DNA from: Gammaproteobacteria bacterium
Lineage (GTDB): Bacteria > Pseudomonadota > Gammaproteobacteria > DSM-26407
Assembly: GCA_028694565.1 (NCBI GenBank)
Contig: JAQVKR010000064.1
Span: forward strand, 1 to 9,845
Length of the DNA stretch: 9,845 nucleotides
Reading direction: 5' to 3'
In this document: positions 1-6,336 of the stretch, in pieces
How positions within the stretch are numbered: position 1 is the first letter of the stretch
Layout of the letters: every line of letters begins with the position of its first letter
Program-made: the position numbers and the translations under genes
The notes under the pieces: generated by a model
The model's database searches: none
The model's input: the letters and a program-made list of their open reading frames with translations, nothing else
What the model was told of the DNA's origin: nothing

Positions 1-85
1 GGTGCGGCTGCGCCTGAGCAAGCCCGGCGCCATCCGCGGCGCCCAGGACGTGGGCATCGTCATGGAGCGCGGGTCGAGGGACTGA
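1..85 (+). CDS. folB: Dihydroneopterin aldolase, 3' end only
   Basis: The last 27 codons of a gene entering from the left, read in the frame starting at base 2 and ending in TGA at 83-85. The visible residues include LSKPGAIRGAQDVGIVMERG, which matches the C-terminal strand of FolB (E. coli FolB ends with a similar SKPGAV...VGVIIERG). FolB converts 7,8-dihydroneopterin to 6-hydroxymethyl-7,8-dihydropterin and glycolaldehyde in cytosolic folate biosynthesis. The next gene, one base downstream, is folK, the following step of the pathway, which supports the call. The catalytic N-terminal part lies outside the window. Confidence 0.85.
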   Translation, partial: VRLRLSKPGAIRGAQDVGIVMERGSRD

Positions 86-86
86 G

Positions 87-575
87 ATGGCGCGCGTCTA
101 TGTCGGCATGGGCAGCAACGTCGACCGCGAGCGCCACATCCGCGCCGGGCTGGAGGCCCTGCGGGCGGCCTTCGGGCCGCTGACGGTCTCCACCGTCTAC
201 GAGAGCGAGGCGGTGGGCTTCGAGGGCGAGAACTTCTACAACCTGGTGGTGGGCTTCGACACCGGCAGGACGCCCCGGGAGCTGGACTGGCTCATGCACG
301 CCATCGAGGCGGACAACGGCCGCGACCGCAGCGGCCCGAAGTTCGGCCCGCGGACCCTGGATCTCGACCTCCTCGCCTACGGCGATCGGGTCACCCGGGA
401 GGACGGGCTGGAGCTGCCGCGGGGGGAGATCACCCGCTACGCCTTCGTCCTGCTGCCGCTGGCCGAAATCGCCGGCGACGAGCGCCACCCGGTGAGCGGC
501 GAGACCTACCGCGCGCTGTGGGACGCCTTCGACCGGGGCGCCCAGCGCCTCTGGCCGGCGCCGTTCGAGGCCTAG
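87..575 (+). CDS. folK: 2-amino-4-hydroxy-6-hydroxymethyldihydropteridine pyrophosphokinase (HPPK)
   Basis: A 162-residue protein of normal HPPK length. HPPK transfers pyrophosphate from ATP to 6-hydroxymethyl-7,8-dihydropterin, the step before dihydropteroate synthase. Seen in the sequence: the N-terminal GMGSN (7-11); the pterin-binding FYNLVV segment (50-55); and GPRTLDLDLL (87-96), in which D92 and D94 match the two Mg-binding aspartates of E. coli HPPK (D95, D97) and R89 matches R92. The ATG is one base after the folB stop, with AGGGA (77-81) five bases upstream, so the pair is almost certainly co-transcribed and perhaps translationally coupled. The TAG stop at 573-575 overlaps the stop of the convergent asparaginase-like gene within a shared CTAG. 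Confidence 0.95.
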   Translation: MARVYVGMGSNVDRERHIRAGLEALRAAFGPLTVSTVYESEAVGFEGENFYNLVVGFDTGRTPRELDWLMHAIEADNGRDRSGPKFGPRTLDLDLLAYGDRVTREDGLELPRGEITRYAFVLLPLAEIAGDERHPVSGETYRALWDAFDRGAQRLWPAPFEA

Positions 576-1090
576 CGTTTCGCGCCGGGCTGGGCGGGCT
601 GCCCGTCCAGCGCCTCGAACACCCCCCGCGCGCGGTTCTTGCGCACGTTGTCCCACGGGAAGACGCGGGCGTTCATGGCTATGTGGACCCCGGGCGGCAG
701 ACTCTGGGCCATGGCCAGGGCGTAGCCGAGATTGAACAGGGCGTCGGAGTCGGCCACGGCGTAGGGCACCATGGCCCCGGTGAGGACCACCGTCTTCCCC
801 AGCCCGGCCTCGCCCAGGGTGCGCGCGGTCTCCACCAGGGTGTCGGTGCCGTGGATGACGAGCAGGCGCGACTCGGGCGCCTGGGCGCAGGCGGCCCGCA
901 CCTGCTCCCGGTCCGCCGCCCGCATGTGCAGGCTGTCGATGAGCTGGTTCACCTCCAGCACCACCGGCGCGGTGCAGCGCACCAGCTCCAGGATCCGCGG
1001 CAGGTGGGAATCCTTGAAGGTGAGCTCGCCCTTGAGGGCGTCGTATTGCTTCTCGAAGGTACCGCCGGTGACAATGACGCGCACGCTCAT
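572..1090 (-). CDS. Single-domain asparaginase-like protein
   Basis: A 172-residue protein consisting only of the N-terminal catalytic domain of the bacterial L-asparaginase family (full enzymes are about 330 residues). It keeps the family signatures: TGGTF at 8-12, IHGTDTL at 79-85, LTGAM near residues 108-112, and MNARVF followed by K151. By manual alignment to E. coli asparaginase II, T11, T82, D83 and K151 correspond to T12, T89, D90 and K162, and S53 to S58. The C-terminal domain, which helps build the dimeric active site, is absent. The protein ends cleanly at the family's domain boundary, so it looks like a real short subfamily rather than a truncation. Start: ATG with GAGGA at 1098-1102, seven bases away. 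It lies 30 bp downstream of folM on the same strand, so probably one operon. Substrate is unknown. Confidence 0.8.
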   Translation of the reverse strand: MSVRVIVTGGTFEKQYDALKGELTFKDSHLPRILELVRCTAPVVLEVNQLIDSLHMRAADREQVRAACAQAPESRLLVIHGTDTLVETARTLGEAGLGKTVVLTGAMVPYAVADSDALFNLGYALAMAQSLPPGVHIAMNARVFPWDNVRKNRARGVFEALDGQPAQPGAKR

Positions 1091-1120
1091 GGGTGGGTCC
1101 TCGGTGGGGCCGCGCCGGTG

Positions 1121-1879
1121 TCAGTGCTGCAGGCTGCGGCCGCCGTCCACGGTGAGCACGTGGCCGCTGGTGTAGACCGCGTCGCGCACGAGGAAGCGCA
1201 CCGCCCGGGCGATGTCGATGGGATCGCCCTGGCGCTTGAGGGCGGTGCGGCCGATGATCTCCCGCCGGGCCGCGTCGTCGAGCTCGGCCTCGTTCTCCGG
1301 CCACAGGATGGCGCCGGGGGCCACCGCGTTGACGCGGATCTCCGGGCCCAGCTCCCGGGCCAGGGTCTTGGTGAGCATCACCAGCCCGGCCTTGGCCATG
1401 CTGTAGACCGGGTAGCCCTTCAGCGGCCGGTCGGCGTGGATGTCGACGATGTTGACGATGCAGCCGCCGGCGGCGCGCAGGCGGGGGGCGGCGGCCTGGG
1501 ACAGGAAGAAGGGCGCCTTGAGATTGCTGCCCACCAGGTCGTCCCACTGCGCCTCGGTGACCTCGCCCATGGGGGTGGGGTAGAAGCTGGAGGCGTTGTT
1601 CACCAGCACGTCGAGCCGGCCCCAGGCCGCGGCGGCCCGCGCCACGAGCGCGTCCAGCCCGGCGGTGTCGTGCAGGTCGGCGCTTAGGGTGACCACCGAG
1701 TCCGGGCGCGCGGCGTTGAGCTCCGCGGCCAGGGTCCCGGCCGCCGCGGCGGAGCCGCGGTAGTGCACCACGATATTCATGCCTTCGCCGTGGAGGAGGC
1801 GGGCGGTGGTGGCCCCGATGCGGTGGGCCGCGCCGGTAATGAGCGCCACGCGGCCGGTCAGGGAGGTTTCATGGGTCAT
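1121..1879 (-). CDS. folM: Pteridine reductase, SDR family (FolM type)
   Basis: A 252-residue short-chain dehydrogenase/reductase. FolM/PTR1 enzymes reduce dihydromonapterin or dihydrobiopterin, and weakly dihydrofolate, to the tetrahydro form using NADPH. Visible: TGAAHRIG (15-22), the TGxxxRxG cofactor motif typical of pteridine reductases; VNNASSFYPTP (93-103); IVDIHADRPLKGYPVYSMAK (144-163). D146, Y159 and K163 are spaced exactly like D181, Y194 and K198 of Leishmania PTR1, with Asp in place of the usual SDR serine. The C-terminal SGHVLTVDGG is also typical. The same frame stays open to 2077, but the ATG at 1877-1879 is chosen because residues from MTHETSLTGRVALITG fit the family's N-terminus and anything longer would overlap the divergent gene. 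GGAG lies about ten bases upstream. folB and folK nearby support a pterin role. Confidence 0.9.
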   Translation of the reverse strand: MTHETSLTGRVALITGAAHRIGATTARLLHGEGMNIVVHYRGSAAAAGTLAAELNAARPDSVVTLSADLHDTAGLDALVARAAAAWGRLDVLVNNASSFYPTPMGEVTEAQWDDLVGSNLKAPFFLSQAAAPRLRAAGGCIVNIVDIHADRPLKGYPVYSMAKAGLVMLTKTLARELGPEIRVNAVAPGAILWPENEAELDDAARREIIGRTALKRQGDPIDIARAVRFLVRDAVYTSGHVLTVDGGRSLQH

Positions 1880-1926
1880 TGTCACGGGTTCTCCGCAGGC
1901 TGGTTCCCGGTGCGGGAGGCGCGCCG
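1880..1926. promoter_or_regulatory. Divergent intergenic region, folM / midA-like gene
   Basis: Only 47 bases separate the start codons of the divergent pteridine reductase and the NDUFAF7-like methyltransferase, so any promoters must overlap each other or the coding ends. A ribosome binding site for each gene is visible (GGAG on the minus strand at 1891-1894, GGGAGG on the plus strand at 1914-1919). TTGTCA at 1879-1884 resembles a plus-strand -35 box, but no matching -10 is seen at the right distance, so I do not call a promoter. Confidence 0.4.
1914..1919 (+). promoter_or_regulatory. Ribosome binding site deciding the NDUFAF7-like start
   Basis: GGGAGG ends seven bases before the ATG at 1927. 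This favours ATG 1927 over the in-frame TTG at 1879, which would overlap the folM start codon and has no comparable site upstream. Confidence 0.75.
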
Positions 1927-3114
1927 ATGAGCCCCGAGTCCGGCGCCGGGCTGCCCGCCCCGTCGGCGGCGGCGGCGGCCCACAGCGCGCGGCTGGTGGA
2001 ACACATCCGCCGGCGCCTGGAGGCGGCCGGCGGGCGCCTGCCCTTCGCCGGGTACATGCAGGAGGCATTGTACGCACCGGGCCTCGGCTATTACAGCGCC
2101 GGGAGCCGCAAGCTGGGGCCGGCGGGGGACTTCACCACCGCCCCCGAGCTCTCGCCCCTGTTCGGCCGCTGCCTGGCCCGGCAGTGCGCCGACGTGCTGG
2201 CGGAGCTGGGCGGGGGCGACATCCTCGAGTTCGGCGCCGGCAGCGGGCGGCTCGCCGCCGACGTGCTGGCGGAGCTGGAGCGGCTCGGGCGGCCGCCGGG
2301 GCGCTACCTCATTCTCGAGGTGAGCGCCGATCTGCGCGAGCGCCAGCGCGAGACCCTGGCGCGGCTGGCGCCCGGCCTGGCGGCGCGGGTGGCGTGGGTG
2401 GAGGCTCCGCCGGCGGGGCTGCGCGGGGTGATCCTCGCCAACGAGGTGCTCGACGCGCTCCCGGTGCACCGCTTCCGGCTCGGCCCGGCGGGGATCGAGG
2501 AGGGGTGCGTGGCCTGGAGCGGGACGGGCTTCGCCTGGGCGTGGACGGCGCCGCGTACGCCGGGGCTGGCGGAGCGGGCCGCGGCGGCGCTGGCCGGGGC
2601 CGGCGGCGGCCAGGCCCCGGGCTACGCCTCCGAGCTGGGGCTGGCGGCCGGGCCCTGGATCGCGGCGCTCGGCGGGAGCCTGGCGGCGGGGCTGGCGCTG
2701 CTGGTGGACTACGGCTTCCCGCGCCGGGAATACTACCATCCCGAGCGCGGCGGCGGCACGCTGATGTGCCACTACCGCCACCGCGCCCACGACGACCCCT
2801 TCTTCCTGCCCGGGTTGCAGGACATCACCGCCCACGTGGACTTCACCGCCGTGGCCGAGGCGGCCGACGCCGCGGGGCTGCGGGTGGCCGGCTACACCAG
2901 CCAGGCCGCCTTCCTGCTCGCCACCGGCATCACCGGGCTGGCCGCCGGCGCGGAGGGGGAGGGCGATGCCGCCCTGGCCGCCGCCGGCCACGCGCTGAAC
3001 CGCCTGCTCTCCCCGGCGGAGATGGGCGAGCTGTTCAAGGTCATCGCCCTGACCCGCGGCCTCGACGGCCCCCTGCGCGGCTTCGCCCTCCAGGACCGCC
3101 GCGGGCGGCTGTAG
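1927..3114 (+). CDS. NDUFAF7/MidA-family SAM-dependent methyltransferase
   Basis: A 395-residue protein of the DUF185/Methyltransf_28 family, whose eukaryotic member NDUFAF7 (MidA) methylates an arginine of complex I subunit NDUFS2. The bacterial substrate is not settled. Seen: RLPFAGYMQEALYAPGLGYY (37-56); GDFTTAPELSPLFG (67-80), the most recognisable family block; the SAM-binding ILEFGAGSG (99-107); then NEVLDALPVHRF and the LVDYGFPRREYYHPERGGGT region, followed by DITAHVDFTAVAE, all typical and in the right order. Length matches the family. The region after the start is rich in Ala and Pro and is probably disordered. It has no obvious co-directional partner upstream, and a 329-bp spacer separates it from the next gene. 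Confidence 0.9.
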   Translation: MSPESGAGLPAPSAAAAAHSARLVEHIRRRLEAAGGRLPFAGYMQEALYAPGLGYYSAGSRKLGPAGDFTTAPELSPLFGRCLARQCADVLAELGGGDILEFGAGSGRLAADVLAELERLGRPPGRYLILEVSADLRERQRETLARLAPGLAARVAWVEAPPAGLRGVILANEVLDALPVHRFRLGPAGIEEGCVAWSGTGFAWAWTAPRTPGLAERAAAALAGAGGGQAPGYASELGLAAGPWIAALGGSLAAGLALLVDYGFPRREYYHPERGGGTLMCHYRHRAHDDPFFLPGLQDITAHVDFTAVAEAADAAGLRVAGYTSQAAFLLATGITGLAAGAEGEGDAALAAAGHALNRLLSPAEMGELFKVIALTRGLDGPLRGFALQDRRGRL

Positions 3115-3119
3115 GTTTT

Positions 3120-3424
3120 CATTTTCACCACAATCACTTTTCACCACGGGGGCACGGAGGACACGAAGAAAAGCTCGCTCATCCGCAGATCCACAAATTG
3201 GCTGTCGTGCCGGGAACACCCGTCGACGACTTTTGGCGCCCATGGCCGAGAATGATCTCAGTCGTCTAGCCAACCGTCCCGATTGATGGTTGCGGTCGCC
3301 TTTGTCCTGCCAAGGCAGCGCCAACAAGGAAATTTGCGTAAATCAGCGCAATCTGCGGTTAAACCAATCTTCCGCTTTTCTTCGTGTCCTCCGCGCCTCC
3401 GTGGTTAGATCGGCATTTTCACCA
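3120..3424. repeat. 11-bp direct repeat pair flanking the palindromic element
   Basis: CATTTTCACCA is present at 3120-3130 and again at 3414-3424 in the same orientation. The related TTTTCACCAC also occurs at 3138-3147 next to the left arm. This could be a target-site duplication, or part of the repeat family's own consensus, since the inverted arms begin 12 bases (left) and 8 bases (right) inside it rather than abutting it. Confidence 0.4.
3143..3405. repeat. Imperfect inverted-repeat element (possible MITE-like insertion)
   Basis: The left arm at 3143-3174 and the right arm at 3374-3405 are inverted copies of a 32-base sequence with two mismatches (core CACGGAGGACACGAAGAAAA in the plus-strand left-arm orientation, with small differences upstream). 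Further in, CCGCAGAT (3183-3190) pairs with ATCTGCGG (3351-3358), and CAAATT (3194-3199) with AATTTG (3331-3336), in matching order, so the symmetry is nested. An 11-base direct repeat, CATTTTCACCA, occurs at 3120-3130 and 3414-3424, a few bases outside the arms, and could be a target duplication. There is no transposase inside, so if mobile it would depend on one elsewhere. The arms resemble dispersed intergenic repeats I recall from other environmental bacterial genomes, but I cannot name a family. Confidence 0.65.
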
Positions 3425-3429
3425 GACGC

Positions 3430-3434
3430 AGGAG
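3430..3434 (+). promoter_or_regulatory. Ribosome binding site for the class I methyltransferase
   Basis: AGGAG lies nine bases before the ATG at 3444. It supports that start over the upstream in-frame ATG at 3384, which lies inside the right arm of the repeat. Confidence 0.65.
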
Positions 3435-3443
3435 CAACGACCG

Positions 3444-4142
3444 ATGCCCGAGACGCCCGACAAGACCCTGGAGATGCTGGAGCGTCACCACCGTGACACC
3501 GCCCGCTTCGTGGAGTCGATGAAAACGAACTTCGAGCGCCGCTACGACGCGGGCTTCTGGGCCGAGTGGGATCACTGGATGGGGCCGGTGCTGCCGGAGC
3601 GGCCGGTGATCATCGATCTGGGCGCGGGGCCGGGGATGCTGGTGCGGGCCCTGGGCCGGCGCTACCCCGGCGCGCGGGTGATGGGGGTGGAGGTGGCGCC
3701 CTACATGCTGGAGGCGGCGGTGGAGCTGCCGGCGGGGTGCGAGCTGATGGCCGAGGATCTCCACGATCCGCACCTGCCGCTGGCGGCGGGGAGTGTGGAT
3801 GCCGCCCACGCCGCGGTGGTGTTCCACGAGATGAACCAGCCGGTGCGCGCCCTGCAGGAGGTGGCCCGGGTGCTGCGCCCCGGCGGGCGCTTCTACATCA
3901 CCGACTGGGTGCGGGCGCCGCTGCCGGTCTACGTCGCCGCCCAGACCGAGGAGGCGCGGGTGTTCGACGCCGCCACCCCGGTGGCGGAGCTGGACGATCT
4001 CTTCGTCCACTTCATGGAGCACAACCGCTACTCCGCCGAGGACCTGGTCTGGCTGCTGGAGCGGACCGGCTTCAAGGTGCTGGCCACCGAGGTGACCCGC
4101 GAGGGCCGCTACGCCCGGCTGGTGGCCGAGCGCCGCGGCTGA
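3444..4142 (+). CDS. Class I SAM-dependent methyltransferase, substrate unknown
   Basis: A 232-residue cytosolic protein with a Rossmann methyltransferase core: motif I IIDLGAGPG (56-64); an acidic residue at the end of strand 2 (VMGVEV, E83) expected to hold the SAM ribose; AEDLHDPHLPL as motif II, with D/E contacts to adenine; and the motif III block EVARVLRPGGRFYITDW. The roughly 50-residue N-terminal part (HHRDTARFVESMKTNFERRY) is helical and may cap the substrate site. No feature points to a particular substrate, and the distance from the upstream gene argues against co-transcription with it. The next gene, uppP, starts 43 bases downstream on the same strand and could be co-transcribed. 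Its promoter, if local, would lie in or beside the repeat element. Confidence 0.85.
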   Translation: MPETPDKTLEMLERHHRDTARFVESMKTNFERRYDAGFWAEWDHWMGPVLPERPVIIDLGAGPGMLVRALGRRYPGARVMGVEVAPYMLEAAVELPAGCELMAEDLHDPHLPLAAGSVDAAHAAVVFHEMNQPVRALQEVARVLRPGGRFYITDWVRAPLPVYVAAQTEEARVFDAATPVAELDDLFVHFMEHNRYSAEDLVWLLERTGFKVLATEVTREGRYARLVAERRG

Positions 4143-4152
4143 GGGCGGCGCC

Positions 4153-4185
4153 CCATCACCCATCATCCATCGCTCATCGCTCATC

Positions 4186-4188
<3 letters not shown>
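4153..4188. repeat. CATC-rich short tandem repeat before uppP
   Basis: A simple-sequence tract built on CATC, including two tandem copies of the 7-mer CATCGCT (4168-4174, 4175-4181) and a partial third ending in the candidate uppP ATG (4186-4188). No purine-rich ribosome binding site is visible in this tract. Confidence 0.6.
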
Positions 4189-4995
<807 letters not shown>

Positions 4996-5036
4996 GGCGC
5001 GGGGATTTTCCCCGGCGCCGCCGGTGCGCGCGGCGC
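4996..5036. terminator. Candidate stem-loops between convergent uppP and cca
   Basis: Immediately after the uppP stop, GGCGCGGGG (4996-5004) can pair with CCCC-G-GCGCC (5010-5019) around a short ATTTT loop with one bulged G. A second hairpin, GCGCCGC (5015-5021) with GCGGCGC (5030-5036), shares bases with the first, so the two are mutually exclusive. No run of T follows on either strand, so an intrinsic terminator is only possible, not demonstrated. The position between two converging genes is right. Confidence 0.35.
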
Positions 5037-5047
5037 AGCCATCTTCG

Positions 5048-6334
5048 CTACGCTTCGCCCGTGGTTCCGTCCGCCCCTCCGGCGGCCGGCCGCCCCACCG
5101 CTCGGATCGCCTCCAGGCGCGCCGCGCGCAGGGCCTCGCCCAGCCGCGGACCCTTCAGCCCCCGCTGCGCCAGCGGCGCCACCGGCACCGCGGCGGCGGC
5201 CGCGCGGCAGGCGCGCAGGTAGTCCGCCTGGGGATAGGCGTCGTCCGCGCGCCCGGCCCGGCCGCGGGCGTCGGCCGCGCAGGCGAGCAGGAAGCCCTCG
5301 AAGCGCTCCGGCCGGCGGAAGGCGTCGAGCGCCTCCAGGGTCTCCAGCACGGTGGCGGGGCGCAGCTCCAGGGCCCGGTGGCAGCGGCCGTGCCAGCGGG
5401 CGGCCATGACCGCCAGATCGCGGTGGGCGTTGGGGACGCGGAAGCGGTCGCAGAGGCCGTTCACCAGCGCCACGCCGCGCTCCTCGTGGCCGTGGTGGGC
5501 GGGCCACTCCGCCGCCGGGGTGGCGCCCTTGCCCAGATCGTGCACCAGCGCGGCGAAGCGCACCGCGGTGTCGGGGCTGAGCCGGGCGGCGGCCTCCAGC
5601 ACCAGCAGGGCATGGGCGCCGGTGTCCACCTCGCCGTGGTGGCGCTCGGGCTGGGGCACGCCGAACAGGGCGTCGATCTCCGGGAACAGCACCGCCAGCG
5701 CGCCGCAGCCGCGCAGCACCTCGAAGAAGCGCGCCGGACGGTCCTCGCCCAGCGCCCGCTCCAGCTCCTTCCAGACCCGCTCGGGCACCAGGGCGTCCAC
5801 CTCGCCGGCGGCCACCATGCGTCGCATCAGCGCGTTGGTGCCGTGGGCCACGCGGAAGCCCCAGCGGGCGAAGCGGGCGGCGAAGCGGGCCACCCGCAGG
5901 ATGCGCACCGGGTCCTCGGCGAAGGCCGGCGAGACATGCCGCAGCAGGCCCTGGTCCAGGTCCCCGCGGCCGCCGAAGGGGTCGATGAGGTTGCCTTCGG
6001 CATCCTCGGCCATGGCGTTGATGGTGAGATCGCGGCGGCGGAGGTCCTCCTCCAGGGTCACATCGGGTGCGGCGTGAAAGCTGAAGCCGGTGTAGCCGGG
6101 GCCGGTCTTGCGCTCGGTGCGGGCCAAGGCGTACTCCTCGCCGGTCTCCGGGTGGAGGAAGACGGGAAAGTCGCGCCCCACCGGGCGGAAGCCGCGCCGC
6201 CGCAGCTCCGCGGGGGTGGCGCCCACCACCACCCAGTCGCGCTCCCGGGCCTCCAGCCCCAGCAGGCGATCGCGCACCGCGCCGCCCACCAGGTAGAGCT
6301 CCAGCCCCGCGGTGCGCGGATCGCCGCGGGCCAT
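5048..6334 (-). CDS. cca: Multifunctional CCA-adding enzyme (tRNA nucleotidyltransferase, HD domain)
   Basis: A 428-residue class II enzyme that builds or repairs the 3' CCA end of tRNAs; E. coli Cca has 412 residues and nearly the same layout. Visible: YLVGGAVRD (14-22) and ERDWVVVG (31-38) at the metal site; RRRDLTINA (99-107); [15 protein letters not shown] (140-154); PERVWKE (184-190), part of the nucleotide template; and the HD phosphohydrolase motif at H265-D266 (LVHDLGKG), which in the E. coli-type enzyme gives phosphatase and 2',3'-cyclic phosphodiesterase activity. The first metal aspartate (D21 in E. coli) is Glu31 here; the second is kept (D33). The chosen ATG lies two bases after the stop of the upstream SDR gene, suggesting translational coupling; it adds ten residues before the usual N-terminus. 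The frame remains open further upstream, but that overlaps the SDR gene. Confidence 0.95.
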   Translation of the reverse strand: MARGDPRTAGLELYLVGGAVRDRLLGLEARERDWVVVGATPAELRRRGFRPVGRDFPVFLHPETGEEYALARTERKTGPGYTGFSFHAAPDVTLEEDLRRRDLTINAMAEDAEGNLIDPFGGRGDLDQGLLRHVSPAFAEDPVRILRVARFAARFARWGFRVAHGTNALMRRMVAAGEVDALVPERVWKELERALGEDRPARFFEVLRGCGALAVLFPEIDALFGVPQPERHHGEVDTGAHALLVLEAAARLSPDTAVRFAALVHDLGKGATPAAEWPAHHGHEERGVALVNGLCDRFRVPNAHRDLAVMAARWHGRCHRALELRPATVLETLEALDAFRRPERFEGFLLACAADARGRAGRADDAYPQADYLRACRAAAAAVPVAPLAQRGLKGPRLGEALRAARLEAIRAVGRPAAGGADGTTGEA

Positions 6335-6336
6335 CC

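Larger units (their letters stand above)
3115..3443. other. Lower-GC intergenic spacer holding a palindromic repeat element
   Basis: A 329-base stretch with no credible gene and visibly more A/T than its surroundings. It contains the inverted repeat element described separately. Small open frames cross it on both strands (for example 3290-3496 plus), but they are simply translations of the repeat arms, both giving an FLRVLRA(S/P)VV string. Bases 3314-3325 (CTGCCAAGGCAG region, about 3307-3318) also contain a short CTGCC-AA-GGCAG hairpin. The last 14 bases before 3444 carry the ribosome binding site of the next gene. Confidence 0.7.

Noticed and set aside
60..1547. Long minus-strand open frame across folK and beyond (495 codons)
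   Set aside because: It is an artefact of GC-rich codon bias: Arg/Pro/Gly/His-rich with no domain signature, and it overlaps folK and two other well-supported genes.
518..1687. Long plus-strand open frame opposite the asparaginase-like and folM genes
   Set aside because: Low-complexity Gly/Val/His/Gln composition, antisense to two genes with clear catalytic motifs.
1879..1926. TTG start for the NDUFAF7-like gene, 16 codons upstream
   Set aside because: It overlaps the folM start codon and lacks a ribosome binding site; ATG 1927 has GGGAGG seven bases upstream.
1779..3269. Plus-strand 496-codon open frame overlapping the NDUFAF7-like gene
   Set aside because: Arg/Gly/Ala-rich shadow frame with no family motif; the overlapping frame at 1927-3114 has strong conserved blocks.
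1882..3327. Minus-strand 481-codon open frame antisense to the NDUFAF7-like gene and running into the repeat
   Set aside because: No recognisable domain; its first part is merely a translation of the palindromic element.
3290..3496. Small plus-strand ORF of 68 codons across the repeat's right arm
   Set aside because: Its FLRVLRASVV segment is the repeat arm itself, mirrored as FLRVLRAPVV from the left arm on the other strand. Start and end fall in unrelated sequence, so it is not a gene.
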